In this document: piece after piece, positions 21,939 through 34,228 of the stretch
Numbering within the stretch: the stretch's first letter is position 1
How the letters are laid out: each line of letters begins with the position of its first letter
Made by a program: the position numbers and the translations under genes
DNA from: Prunus persica
Lineage: Eukaryota; Streptophyta; Magnoliopsida; Rosales; Rosaceae
Length of the DNA: 64,000 nucleotides
Assembly: GCF_000346465.2 (NCBI RefSeq)
Contig: NC_034010.1
Location: 20,800,335-20,864,334, forward strand
Direction: 5' to 3'
Notes under the pieces: model-generated
What the model was told of the DNA's origin: nothing
The model's input: only the letters and a program-made list of their open reading frames with translations
Database searches by the model: none

Positions 21939-24630
21939 TAATAAATTTTCCCTTTTTTCTCTTTGTTTTTTTTATGTTTCAAATTCTGTGTTCTTGTGTA
22001 GGTTCTTAGACAATGTGTAGAAGATAGTATGTGGGTTTCTTTCCAATTATGTTTCTTTAAAGTTTGTTTTCCAAAATTTAGTTAGAAATGGTAAGCAGCC
22101 TCGGGTTTATTTTCTGAATGATTTGGTTTTGAATTTTCTTAGTTTGTTTAATTTGTCTGTATTTCAGCATTATATGTTGGACTCTGAGATCAACGAGCAG
22201 CTCACTGCTGCGGCTAATGTTGGAGAAGGTGATGTGGTGCTAGAAATTGGGCCAGGAACAGGTTCTTTGACTAATGTGCTTATTAGTGCCGGTGCATTTG
22301 TTCTCGCAATCGAAAAGGTGTGTGTTTCTTCTTGGTTATCCAATTAGAATCCTGGGTCTTTGAATTTGAAGCCCTGCAAGAAGAGTGGTATTTGTTGCAA
22401 ATTTGACAAATTGCTTTTAGTATTTTACACTGATTTGTAGAATGTTTTATGCGCTTTAGGATCCACACATGGCTACTCTTGTGAGTGAAAGATTTTCAGA
22501 GACTGAACGGTTCAAGGTAAACCACATTTTGGTCATATTTTGCTCTGTCTTATGCTACCAAGAAATGAGCTCTTCTTTAGCATTCTGACAAACTTGGTAG
22601 TGATATCACTGATATGTTTCTAAAAGTGCTTTGCCTTTGGAGCAACATCTTTGGATTCTGAACAGGATGGAATTGAAGTTTTTATGCGCTTTATGCATCA
22701 TTGTTTTTATTTTTGTAATCTGTAGGTTTTGAAAGAGGACTTTGTCAAATGTCACATTCACTCTCATATGTCATCATTGTTGGCAAGTATAGAGCCATCC
22801 AGTGCAGATTCAAGACATGCGAAAGTAAGTACCCTTCTTGGTTGATTAAAATGAATTTGACTTCGTAATGATGCATGCTAATTTCGCAACATTCCATGCT
22901 CAAATGGAAACACTTGGTATTTTCTCCATGTTTACAAATATCCTAAAATATGGCCTATTTGAGTTTCTGATTGCAGGTAGTAGCTAATATACCCTTTAAT
23001 ATAAGTACAGATGTTGTCAAACGACTTCTTCCAATGGGTGACATCTTTTCTGAAGTAGTACTCTTACTCCAGGTTGGCATTATTCTATTGATCTATGATT
23101 CTAATTGTTTCAAGTTATGTAATTACATTATGTAGCCCTGTATTAATAATCCTTTCATGATTGGTAATGTTATCTGGATTGTATATCTCATTCAAGCATA
23201 GCCTGAAGCTAACACCTTAATAGGATAGGGAAAGGGATAGAGAGAGAGTATGAATTTGAATCTTTAATGAGTAGAGCAAATCGAACTAGATCACTAGTAA
23301 TTTATGGATTTGATATGATTCATAATTTGATTCCTTCATCACAATAATGGTAAAATTATTTCAGGAGGAGACAGCTTTGCGGCTGGTGGAATCATCTTTG
23401 CGAACATCTGAGTACCGGCCCATCAATATCTTCGTCAATTTCTATTCAGGTATCTCTATGTTTGGAATTAATTTGGTATTTATCCTCTACAAACCAGAAC
23501 CTATGAGAAAAGGGTGATAACTTTTATATGGTGAAAGACTGGGATGAGTTGCAGCCTGATAAACTTTTATGCCAGTGAGATACAAGTGTATATACTTCTG
23601 TTCCTTTTTGGTTTTTCTGAATCTGGGTTCTGTTTTTCATTTTCCTTTTCAGATCCTCAATTCATATGTAAGGTTCCAAGGACAAAATTCTTTCCTCAGC
23701 CCAACGTAAGAATTTGTAATCCCATTTGGGAAAATATATGCCTTCTAACACTGTCAATATTACTTGTTTGAATGAGTTGAAAAAATAGCAGTACAGTTTT
23801 TTTGGAAGTTAAACCAAAATAGTAACTAGCCACAAATTCAGATTGACCTGATATTGTGTGTGTTGCAGGTTGATGCTGCTGTGGTTAAATTTAAGCTGAA
23901 GCAACCTGCACACCACCCCTCAGTTTCCTCAACTAAAAGCTTCTTCTCAATGGTTGTTCCAATTTCCATAATCAATATCAATCATTTTAGATTACCATTA
24001 GTATTACAGATTTTCATTGCAAAAAAATATATTGTCCCTGTAAATGGACGCAAGCAGCAGATGCTGCATTTTCAACCTGATTAATATCTGACACACAGTA
24101 GTGGGGATATTAGGGTTGAATACTCATTGCATAGGGTGCGGTGTCTTTACATTAAAAAATTGGGTCAATCTTCTTGTTATTCTCACTCAATTCTTCCGTT
24201 AGTACATCTCTCCAGAAATACATAAGTTATGATTTGAGAACTCTCCCAAGTGTAGATGATTTCATTGCCAGCAAGATCAATTAGGACTCTGCCTTTCCTT
24301 TGGGCCGTTATTATAAGATGCCTTGTTTGTATTTTGATACAGGTAAATTCTGCTTTTAATGGGAAACGTAAGATGTTGAGGAGATCACTTCAGCACATAT
24401 GCACGCCCATGGAGATTGAAAATGCTTTGGGAAATGTTGGTCGTCCTGCCACGGTATTGATAGCTATTTCTCTGCTTACCAATTATGTTGGAAAAGGGTT
24501 ACATAAGCTCCTGCCTCTGGAAATTCAGTCTACTAACTTTTTCGTTCTTATTGTTCTTTTGCAGTCAAGACCAGAAGAGCTATCCATGGATGATTTTGTG
24601 AAGTTGCATAATTTGATTGTGAAAGTATGA
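21582..24630 (+). CDS. PFC1: Plastid rRNA adenine dimethyltransferase (KsgA/PFC1-type)
   Basis: Ten exons (21582..21860, 22168..22317, 22460..22516, 22726..22824, 22977..23072, 23365..23449, 23653..23705, 23869..23952, 24343..24453, 24565..24630) give 359 residues. Exon 1 encodes a Ser/Thr-rich, acid-poor N-terminus typical of a plastid transit peptide, followed by GRFPRKSLGQHYMLD, the family start. The SAM-binding motif is EIGPGTG (119-125) and the catalytic motif NIPFNI (199-204). The family dimethylates two adjacent adenines near the 3' end of small-subunit rRNA. Arabidopsis PFC1 does so in plastids and is needed for chloroplast development in the cold. The length is close to that of PFC1 (about 343). 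Intron 1 begins with a long CT microsatellite. A decayed copy of the 3' exons lies at 27.9-28.6 kb. Confidence 0.93.
21873..21935 (+). repeat. (CT)n microsatellite in PFC1 intron 1
   Basis: An uninterrupted CT dinucleotide run of about 63 bp begins 12 bp after the PFC1 intron 1 donor. It is likely to be length-polymorphic. Confidence 0.97.
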
Positions 24631-25271
24631 CATTTGTGGTTTCTCTAGAAGGCCGATACTTTTCACACACATGCAAGCCGGTTCTACCGCACTAGTTGCA
24701 GCAAATCTCATTCAAACAGCAACTGCAAAAATTTGTAGAGAAAGCTGGACAAAATTCCATAGAAGTGTTTCTGGCAAGAGCAAATTGGAAAGGAAATGGA
24801 TCATTGGCGGACTTGTTCTTCAAAAAATGGTTTTTAGGGCCCTTAGCAGTATGATACAAGCAGAAGCAGCAGCATTTTTTGCCTATAAAACAATGATTTG
24901 TGCATACATTTGCATCCCATTAATATTACCAAATTGTAATCCAGTAACCAAAGTAAAGAACAAAGAAAATAAAAGAAAATTGAGTTGCTAGTTATTATGT
25001 GTCGAATAATTTCTTTGTTTCCTGGTGCTTGAATTTGAGGCTGAAGGCTAAGAAATTATTTATACTTTTCTAAGGCCTCGGAGGTCCTCGACATACCAAT
25101 AACACAAACAAGGGTGCAAGTTTAACTAATTTTTGACAACAATGCAAATTTTGGCAGGTGAACAAACTTTTGGCATTAGTGAACTTTGAAGGTTGAATTA
25201 AACTTTTGGCATTAGGTGAAGAAATTCTATTCAGAACTACTATAAGTCCAAGGTCCAATATTGAAATAATT
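24631..25271. other. PFC1 3' region
   Basis: Downstream sequence of PFC1. Its first part (about 24650-24850) is also present, diverged, beside the PFC1 relic at 28.4-28.6 kb. The frame at 24671-24991 has no family similarity and is taken as UTR. Confidence 0.5.
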
Positions 25272-25637
25272 TCAAATGTTTTCCTTGACCTTGTCCGTGT
25301 CAACAAACAATTCAAAATGTCTCGTTATCAGCAAATATGAAACTCTCTGTTTACGTGCTCCTCTTTCCATTTTATTAAGAAGATCATGATTTACAGATAG
25401 TTGCTTAGCCATACCATTCTTACAACATATAATTGCACGAGAATTGCCCGACACCAGCATCCACTCGTCATGGGGGTTCTTAAAGAGATACGACTGCAAG
25501 TATGCAGGAGTTTGATAGTTCATTGCGCCATCAAATATGCCAAATAGTCCTACATCATGGTCACCACCACCAATCTGTCTAAGCTCTGCAACAACATAGC
25601 TTTGTGTAGGAATATTGTTGTTTGTTCCATTTGGCAA
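25272..25637 (-). pseudogene. Truncated protein phosphatase 2C relic
   Basis: A reverse-strand frame of about 120 residues begins like the PP2C core (YVVAELRQIGG...VGLFGIFDG) and then runs through AYLQSYLF straight into a later part of the fold (SGNSRAIICCKNGMAKQLSVNHD). About 60-80 residues that normally lie between are absent. The metal-binding DGHxG motif reads DGAMN. The frame ends soon afterwards without the C-terminal half. This is best read as a deleted, non-catalytic relic. Coding-like sequence upstream to about 26033 (a hydrophobic N-terminus and a Ser-rich frame) may belong to it, but needs frame changes to connect. Confidence 0.62.
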
Positions 25638-27908
25638 GCGGAAGCCATAACATTTACATTGTATGAGCCATTTGAAACCTTGTTTTTTTCTTCTCCATAA
25701 TCAGGAACATCTATTCTTGATGATGCACATTTTCGTTGGTACGAGTATGTGATGATGAATCTTTACTTAATTCAACTTCATGTTTTGGATTGGGACCACC
25801 TAACCCAACTTTTTCCTTCATCTCGTGGAGAATTTTATCAACTTTCTTGAATGTTGTAGGGAAAATACTGTCTTCACTAGAATCAGAAGCAAGTGAAGAG
25901 AAAATCTGGGGAGCATGTAGAGAGAGAAATGAAGACGGTCATGATCATCATCTTCCACAGATACTAATAGAGTAAGCACAATGATAGTCATAGACATTAT
26001 CCATGCAAGTCTACCAATAGCAATTATTTCCATAGCTCAAATCTTAGTTCAATCTAAAAGGAAAATCTGTTTTATATTAAAAAACAAAAGAAAAATCTTT
26101 TTGTTCAATTAATTCTTTCTCAACTAATTAGGAGGAACTTTAAGTTTTCGGTGCCAATAGCAGTACTGATTGGATAAACCATTAAATTAAATTGAGATCA
26201 TTTTCTATATAAATTGGAACTAATCTTAGCAGCTTTTAGCTAAGGCCAGCGGCTGTATATGTATATTTTGTTGGATGTAAAGAGCTATTTTCAACAATGA
26301 CATTATGGTAATAAATTCTGCAAGTGTACTTCACACTCAAGTGACTTTTTACAAGTTTAAGAAAGAACAAGAAAATGTCAAGTAACTTCTGGTTTTTCAT
26401 TTTGGCTATGGTATGTTTCATTCAGATCAAGTATCCTATGGATAGGCCAGCCAAGGCCATACGATCTATATATAAACGTAAAGTAATCATTAAACAATCC
26501 AAAATCTTGAGGTTTTCCCCCTTCAAATGTTAAAAGGTCAAAATTCATACAATTATACCTCAGCAATGCGACGGTCAGCAAGAAAATACAGAGAAAATCA
26601 TAAGAAAATGCAAATCACTACCATAAGGAAAACCAAAGAGAATCATCATGAGCCATTTTTCAAATTGGTTTTACTTTGCAACGTCCTATACAACTATGAA
26701 CGAGGCACGGCCGGCCTTGACTTTTAAGTGGCCTTGGGTCAGAAATTAAAATGAGGCACCTTTCCCTTTTTCTTGTTAAATCACAATTTAACAAGAAAAA
26801 AACTATGCACATGTACTTTCCTTTTGGCTTAAATATGTTAGTTGCGTTAAACTAAACAAACAATAGTACATGAATCATAAAGATAAGCCACGGCGTAGAT
26901 TATATCCGACTTCATTTCAGCTGCTCGGGCCAAGGATGAGACTTCTCAATTAACAACTAGATTTTCTGTTATGAAGATAAGAAAGTGTAGCAGAAAAAAA
27001 ACTAAGGATGTTGAAGTTATAATATGTAGAACATTTATCTCGTATAACTTTTGAAGCTTCTGTTATGATGAACTATTAGTCATGCAACAATGAATTCCAA
27101 ATTTATATTTTCATATGACTAAATTACTTTAATGATCATGTAAGAACAAACAATAGTAACACATGAAAATGCATATTCAGAAATAATCTGATTACTGTAG
27201 CCGACTCAAGCAAGAACTATATAACACTAAGCGACAAAAGTTTTATTCACCTTCCTCAAATCGCTATGACTAGAAACCCCTTCAACCTGTAGTTCATCAA
27301 CAGGTGCACCTGTTCCATGTGCTATACTTTCAAGTCTAAAGGCTTGAATTTCATACCTTGACTGAAAGAGACCTATATATAGCAGAAGAGAAAACACAAT
27401 CAGTCTTTTAACCAAACACTTTTCCTACATGATGTAATATTGGCCACTAACTTCCTTTCTTCATTGAAATAAAAGACAAAATTAAAAGAAGCAAACTTAT
27501 AAATGGTAACCTGGCTTTGCAAAAACTTTACAGTGACCTTATTACTACTTCCCTATTTATCTTGCTTGACACTGCAGCATTGAAAACAGATACTATTTTC
27601 ATTTGCTTTAGCAGCGATCACTTGGAGACCAAACTACAAGCATGAATTCAAGAGATAAATGATCAAGGAACACTAGTTTTTGTGATGTTATTGTAAAAGA
27701 GTACTGTATCTAGTCATATTAGTTAATGGAAGAAGGTTACGCATATAGTAAGGCTGTGATCATTACCTTGCTTGATAATGATATCAATCACCAGGGAAAG
27801 GGGTGCATCCTTCTCAATTGACATAACAGAACAAATTCTATCAAAACTTTAACCACATACTGGTTAACCACAAATGATTGAAATTGAGCTCATATTTCTT
27901 GTGCTGCA
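25638..27908. other. Intergenic, no intact gene seen
   Basis: AT-rich. The left 400 bp has reverse-strand coding-like frames that may be the damaged upstream part of the PP2C relic. The remainder holds only short frames without family similarity (for example 27227-27415). Confidence 0.45.
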
Positions 27909-28560
27909 GGTTGATGCTGCTGTTGTTTAACTAAGCTGAAGCAACCTGGGCACTACCCCCAGTTTCCTCCACTAAAAGCTTATTCTCAACCAGTATTTAA
28001 ATTTCGATATTCAGGAACAAGATCATGCTTCTTGGAATATATTACAGAATTTCATGCATGAACAAAAAAAGAAGTTCCTGTTATGAAGCAAGCAACACAA
28101 CTACTGCTGTCTCAACTGCATTAACATCTAAAACACAGCAGTGGGGGTTTTAGCAGTCATTCTCCAACAATACATCAGTTATGATTTCATTCGTAGCGAG
28201 ATCAACAAGGAAACTCCCTTTTTACCGTCAGTCATAATAGCATGCCAGGGTTGTATATTGACACAATACATTATGCTTTTAACGGGAAACGTAAGATGTT
28301 CTGCTAACTTTCTTGCAACGTTTTTGCAGTCAAGGCTAGAAGAGCTATCCAGGGATGATTTTTTCGATTGCATAATTTGATGTTAAAGTATAACAACACA
28401 TAGAGCAAGCCTGTTCTACCACATGAGTTGTAGCATATTTCATTCAAACACGAACTCGATAATATATAGAGCATGCTGGAAAAATTTCATTATATAGTTC
28501 TAGGAAAAGAACTTATCATTGGTGGACTAGTTCCTAACAGGATCATTTGAACCATAAACC
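27909..28560 (+). pseudogene. Decayed duplicate of the PFC1 3' end
   Basis: Sequence at 27902-27993 matches PFC1 exon 8 with its splice acceptor (gctgcaggttgatgctgctg) but has an early stop (gttgtttaa). Intron-like sequence follows. A short piece of exon 9 (aacgggaaacgtaagatgtt, 28281-28300) is then truncated, and exon 10 with its acceptor (28321-28380) carries a deletion. The PFC1 downstream region is recognisable to about 28560. Because introns and acceptors are retained, this is a DNA-level duplication and not a retrocopy. It lies about 4 kb downstream in the same orientation. Confidence 0.88.
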
Positions 28561-28989
28561 ACGTTTTTTAGCTCAGACAATGATTATGACTTGTGCATTG
28601 CATAATGCTGCAAGCAAAGTCATCCAAACTTATCACTTGTGCCTTTGTGTTAGTTATAAGAACCCAATAAGAGAGTTACCCGAATTAAATTTTATGCACA
28701 GATACTGAAAATTAGAACAATTTTTCTCACTGAACATGATACTAACATTTTTCTATAAATCAACAAAAATCCATAATAATCAAATCCACAACGTATGCAT
28801 CTCTGAAATACTATTCTTTTCCATGTCACACACCATAACATAAATAAAACTCTAAACTGAACCTTAAGGAAACAAACAATATCAACAAAAACTCACTGTG
28901 TCCATTTCTTGCAAACCCATCCATCATCACAGTGCAAATGCAAAACAGAACTCCTCTGTTTTCCCCTGCTTTCCCCTGTTTCACCCAAC
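28561..28989. other. Intergenic, no gene seen
   Basis: AT-rich. It probably includes the 3' UTR of the reverse-strand gene that ends at 28990. Confidence 0.4.
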
Positions 28990-29511
28990 TCACCCATGAA
29001 ACTGGTACACAAGCTCCAAAGCCCTCAGTTTAGATTCATGAGGGTCAAAACCCTTCACACTCCCAACAAACCCATCACCATTCAGCCGCCTATCCTCCAC
29101 CACGGCAGCAGCAGAAGGCGAAAGCCGCCTTTTCGGCCGCTTGTTCTTAATGAAGCAATCCCTCATCTGCTCCTCAACCATGTCAATTGTTGCGTCCCTG
29201 GAATTCCCCTCTCCAACGCCATCATCAAAATCATCATCTTCCCCGTCCCCGACTTGCATCGGCTCGTTGCCGGTGGCGGAGGAGAGAGAGTTCTGCGGTT
29301 GGAGTTGGGGGAATTGGGGTGTGGAGAGAAAATTTGAGAGGTGGTGGTGGGCTTGGTGGAGAGAAGAGTAGATATGGAGAAGGTATGTGGGGTCAGAGAT
29401 GGTGGGGAGCTGTTTGGCCATGTGGGTTGCTTGTTCTAGGGAGAGAATAAGGTCTGCTAATGGTGGTGGTGGTGGTTGAGGCTCTGGTTCTGCCTCTACC
29501 ATGGATTCCAT
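28990..29511 (-). CDS. Conserved plant protein of unknown function, 173 aa
   Basis: A single-exon reverse-strand frame starts with ATG at 29511 and ends at 28990. I do not recognise a named domain. Visible features are a Pro-rich start (PEPQPPPPPLADLI), a helical middle (LILSLEQATHMAKQLP...LLHIYSSLHQAHHHLSNFL), an acidic stretch (GDGEDDDFDDG), a basic cluster (KNKRPKRRLSP) that could be a nuclear signal, and a conserved-looking end (SKLRALELVYQFHG). The balanced composition, single ATG and helical segments support a real gene. The antisense frame at 28909-29337 looks like its shadow. No function is proposed. Confidence 0.72.
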   Translation of the reverse strand: MESMVEAEPEPQPPPPPLADLILSLEQATHMAKQLPTISDPTYLLHIYSSLHQAHHHLSNFLSTPQFPQLQPQNSLSSATGNEPMQVGDGEDDDFDDGVGEGNSRDATIDMVEEQMRDCFIKNKRPKRRLSPSAAAVVEDRRLNGDGFVGSVKGFDPHESKLRALELVYQFHG

Positions 29512-30150
29512 TGAAGAAGTCTCAATCTTTTGAATGAGTTAATATCAGTACAAATCAATCTGTTGGCTTTTTTTTATATTTTTAAATAATTTAAATTTTA
29601 ATGACAACAATCTGTTGGCTTTAACTGGAATTGATGACTGCTGTTTGTTTCTGCTTCTCTCAAAAGTTGGTTGCTTTTCTGGAGCGCGTGTGGCTTCTTG
29701 GCTTATTTGCTTATTGGGCTTCAGTCTTCAGAGGGGGAAGATTCTTATTAGAATCAGACTCCGTTTGAGTCTGTAGTTCTTCCATGACTGGTTGGTTGTG
29801 CATGTGATCTTTTGTTACTTTTCACTTCGTAGTCACTGTTGTCCAGAGTGGTTTTTTTTTTTCCAATATTTTATGTTAGTTTGAGACAAATTCTTAAACA
29901 ATTTTGCTCCTAATTGCAACCAAACGTTTCTTCCTAAAAATTTGTTCACCTTTTTTTTTTTTTTTTCCGACACCAAAATTTGAACTTTATATATTAGTAC
30001 AATATAGCACTTTCTTTTTAGGCCAACCTTCAGCTTTGATTAGAGCCCAACTATGCTACTGTACCTGCAATTATGTCCTAAGAGCCCATGAAGGTATAAT
30101 TGCAATTCAATCTTCCTCCATTCTTCCATTTCAAGTTCACAAAAAATACC
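29512..30150. other. Upstream region of the 173-aa gene
   Basis: It contains the reverse-strand promoter and 5' UTR of the neighbouring gene. The rest is T-rich tracts with no supported gene. Confidence 0.4.
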
Positions 30151-30154
30151 AGTA

Positions 30155-30285
30155 TAAGTTTTGGCAAGTTAGGGCGAGTGTGCTCCACACTCTGCACTCG
30201 AATTCGAATCCCCTTCTCATACTTTAGATTATATTAAAGTAGAATATTGCTTGTATAATAAATAAAAAATAAAAAAAACCCAGCA
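30155..30285 (+). mobile_element. SINE-like fragment with A-rich tail
   Basis: A box B-like word (attcgaatccc, 30200-30210) is followed by a tail (tagattatattaaagtagaa...cttgtataataaataaaa) that resembles the ends of two other SINE-like copies in the window, at 34.2 and 38.0 kb. Box A is degenerate. Confidence 0.4.
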
Positions 30286-30556
30286 TAAACTTATGTTTTA
30301 CCCACATGACTAGTATAAAGTATACATAAAATGTTAATTCTTTTTAATAGGCTTCAAGTTCAAATACCAAGTGTTGCTAGAGGAAAGGGGAGTGGACCTA
30401 AATCTGCACAACTCAAATAACATAATTGTTTGAGGAGGATGTTAAAAGAAGATAAACAAATTGGTGGTGATCATAAAAGTGGAAACAGTAATGCCAAAGA
30501 CATATACGGATGAGCTTTTCTACAATGATGACTAAAAGTAATTCTTTCCATAATGT

Positions 30557-33500
30557 CTAAGCTTTTAACATCCGAAGATAGTCATCTATTATAGACATTG
30601 CAGATGAACGATAACCCGAACCGAAGAGGTTATAGTGATTCAAGTAATGATACAACATATAAAGATCTTTCCTCTTCTCAAACCCTGGTTGTTTGGGCAT
30701 CACCTGAGGATACAATAAACCATTAATGAAGACATGAAGAATTAAAACGGCTTGAAAGGCATTAAACTTTACTTTTAAATGTGAGTTGATAATAGGAAGC
30801 AACTTCAGTTGGTTTGGTTGGATTTATCTTTTCTTTTGACAGTTATGTGCTACTGCCACTCACTCAAACACCTTTGCATGAACATTGGAAGCCCAGGTAG
30901 GTAGACGAAAAAACAGAGCAGAGATTATTTTGAGAAAGAGGAGATAAAGAAAGGACCTACCTCGAAATAGGAACTGTAGAAAGATCCTCCAAAACCAGCA
31001 CACCATGACATTCCAAATTCTGCCTCACTATGTCCATCTATAAAAAATTGCAAATGATAACAACAATGCACTTAGTGTTTTAAACAGCAGTTGCCACACT
31101 ATATTTCACAATACAAGCTATATGAAACATGTTGCATTAATCATTTTATAATCAGAGACAATCAAAATGTGCGTGTCTGTGTGTTTTGGAGTGATTTGGG
31201 AGCCTCAGACTTTCAACTGGTCCTCTCCCAGAAGATACCCGAGATCAAGGGTGGAAATAATGTATGTACCAGTACCATATTTTCTTGTATACTACAAACA
31301 TAGGTTAGGCTTCAACAATTAGCAACACAGTTTGATTTCATGTGATCTATCCGACAGCAAACTGATATCTGAACTAACTTTAACTTACAGTAACATGCTG
31401 GGTCAAGTATAACAGGCTCGCCATTCTTGTCAGAGCTGATATTTCCGCTCCATAAGTCCCCATGTAACAAGCATGGCTCAATCACTACATTATCAAAGAA
31501 AGGTCCCATACTCTTCACCAATCTTTGTCCTGTTAAACATGATAATCCAACAGCAAACATAACTTTTATTTATAATGATTTGAGAGGCTACAAATGAATC
31601 TTCAGAGTATTTTCGTATGATAATATTGAAAGAAAAGGCATCTCAAATTTTGAAAGTTTTATTGAACTAAAGGTCGAGTGAAAAAAGAGAAACAAGTTTC
31701 CAACTTACATGCAAAAACATGTCAGTGCTTACTCATACTTTTCTTCGGAGATACTTTTTCTTTTTAAAAAAAACAAGATGCCAGAACCTAAAATTATACT
31801 TTGAGTTCACAAACTAAAGTTGAATAATCACATCTGCTGTGATTGAAGAAGCACTTCTCCAAATAAAACTCTTATTTTTCTCATTTTCCATAGAAATTAT
31901 TTGAAAGTTGAGACCTGGACTCCCCATTGAAACTTGTGGGCAGTTGGATTACTAAGAAGTAGGTACTTTGATATGGTGCTAGCTCATGATTTCTTTTCAG
32001 TCAACTTATCGAATTATATCATCTTCCTAAAAGGTAAGCTGAACTAGGCATGATTTGGGATTGACCATCGACGTCAAGAAAATAGACAATATTTACCTTT
32101 TTCATAAATGGTACTATCACCATACTGGTCCAGTGCCAGCTGCAACTGATAACCCAGTCTATGCTCCCCATAAAACTGAATCCAATCTGATGACCAAGTG
32201 TTTATCTGCGGAGTACTGCAAGGGAAAGTGTGTCAGTTCCATATACCTTGAGTAATTTTCCTTGAATTTCGATAGTTGTGTGTGTGCGGACATGCACATG
32301 ATCCAGAAAGACTACCTGCCTACAGTGTTGTTAACTTCAAAACCAAAACCTTTTTCAGATTTTCCAGCTTTATGCATTTCAGCAAGCTTCCTGCCTAGCA
32401 CAGACTGAGTACCAATATACCATTAAAATTCGATTACAAGTTGTTTTCACCTATATAAATACATGAAAATTTTCCCCATCCTCACCTGATTACTTCTACG
32501 TGAACCAAATTCAATAAATTCCATAATGATGTAAGAACCACCAGTAGGTAGGGGCCCAAACTACAACACATAAGAAGAGGTTATCTAAGCTTTAAGCATT
32601 GTCATGGACTTCATGTTCACATTCCACTATGGCTTGATAATTTAACAAATTTTAAAACTTCCACACCTTGAATGGCTTAGGGACACGAATTGTTCCAGTT
32701 TCAAACATGGCACCTAAACCAAGAGCCTCTCCCTCAAACATCGATGGCCCAATGCTCCTGATTCAATGCTTTAACTAAACATATTTATGTCTTCGAAATG
32801 GAAATAAGGATTCAAACAGCATATGAAACTGAAATTTCCAAAACAAATTAGAAGCAACTTTTGTGATCATTTTGATAGCAAAAACCTGTTTGTTTTGACA
32901 AAGAAAGAACCCGCATCAGTGTCATAATGACTTGCACGATTGATGCAACCTCCTCCTACTGGACTAATTCTTGTTATCTGTGTTGCATTTCCTTCTGAGA
33001 GAATCCATTCACGAACCGGATCCTCACTCACCACCGCCACTGCCAAAGAACTATGACTGGTGAATTTAATCAAACACAACTCAGCTTGACAGAGGATCAG
33101 CTAATACATAGAGGCATGACAACACAGCTAAAAAGCTGTCATTTCAGTGAAAATCAGCTTCATCAAAGTTGCAATCAACAATAGCCCCAAATTCAAATGA
33201 CTACTTATTGAATTGAAAACAAAACAATTATTCAAGACAACCCACATATAACAGAGAGACTTCATCAAATCTACCATAAAAAAAAACCCGGGAACTCATT
33301 ACAAAATGGATAATTTTTCTTAAACCCCACGAAATGACTGACATTTAGCTCAACTACATAAGAATACACCAATTCAATAGGCACAAAAAGGCTCATACTG
33401 CATCAACTAAGTCATGGTTGTTCTTGAAAAAACTCAAACAACGACCCCATTAGAGCTCGAATTAGCTAAAATGAAACATGGGATTTTGTTTATACTCACT

Positions 33501-33599
33501 GGCAAAAGTTCTGTGCTTGGTGGAGGACAGTCGAGGAAGGCGAGGCAGAGAAGGTAAGCAAGAGGAAGAGAGCGGTAAGAGCCCAACGTGTACCAACAT
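30557..33599 (-). CDS. Plastid protein-ribulosamine 3-kinase / fructosamine-3-kinase family
   Basis: Nine reverse-strand exons (33599..33500, 33039..32886, 32757..32667, 32560..32486, 32404..32316, 32215..32097, 31529..31389, 31037..30961, 30703..30557) join in frame to 330 residues. The first exon encodes a Ser/Leu/Arg-rich leader (MLVHVGLLPLSSS...) that looks like a plastid transit peptide. The body follows the family: ITRISPVGGGCINRASHY (nucleotide loop), GGSYIIMEFIEF, catalytic HGDLWSGN (H232-D234-N239) and VILDPACYYGHSEAEFGM (metal-binding D252). These kinases phosphorylate sugar adducts on glycated proteins, which then break down, a deglycation repair. The nearest plant relative I recall is Arabidopsis At3g61080 (about 326 aa). 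All catalytic residues are present. Confidence 0.93.
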
Positions 33600-34127
33600 T
33601 ATCACCCTCTATGTAAAATTCTACACGCTTCTTTTACTAATGGTTCGGTTGGATTTGTCCATGTGGTCTCTAGCTTCTTTTGGTTTCTGGAGTTTTTCGT
33701 GTCCGTCGTGAGAGCAGGGGAAGACAACGATGTGGTCGCTATGGTCACTTGAGGTTTCATGGAATTTGGTACAGCTTTCATGTATGTGCTCCACGTGTAT
33801 GCTTTATTTTGCTTATTTTATTTTATTTTTTTGAGAGACATTTTGCTAATTTTATTAAGGAAACTCATTTGAGATTCATCATTCATTAAAAAGGACGGCA
33901 ACTCAAACTTGGGATAACTCTAACCTAACCGTAGGGGGAGAAGTCTTACTAGACCTGTTCCAAAGTCATGTAATTTGGTGGAGCATTTGCACATTCCATT
34001 TCGTGTCCATGCCATTTTTAATAGGTCATGTATTGGCCTAACATGGCTACTTGTAGTTGTACCATACCACATTTATTGGGATCGGACTAACTTTTACACT
34101 CAAATCCTGTGGTTAAATTTATAAGAG
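33600..34127. other. Upstream region of the ribulosamine kinase gene
   Basis: It includes the reverse-strand promoter and 5' UTR of the kinase gene. The forward frames at 33478-33889 overlap its first exon or promoter and show no family. Confidence 0.4.
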
Positions 34128-34228
34128 ATTTATAGCTTAAATGGTTTAGAGCAGTTATCTATGCACACTTGAGATTATGTGTTAAAACTCGCTCCACTAA
34201 TATCGCTTGTATAAAAATAATTTTTTTG
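34128..34228 (+). mobile_element. SINE-like fragment
   Basis: A box A-like agcttaaatggttt (34135-34148) is followed by a box B-like gtgttaaaactc (34179-34190) and the tail actaatatcgcttgtataaa. The layout matches other SINE-like copies in this window. It is degenerate and has no tRNA fold. Confidence 0.45.

Noticed and set aside
25640..26033. Separate small secreted protein gene upstream of the PP2C relic
   Set aside because: The hydrophobic start and the Ser-rich continuation are in different frames, with no convincing intron to join them.
27227..27415. 62-codon reverse frame with a hydrophobic start
   Set aside because: Too short and without family, partner exon or promoter support.
28909..29450. 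Forward frames over the 173-aa gene
   Set aside because: Antisense shadows. The reverse-strand frame has the better composition and a sensible ATG.
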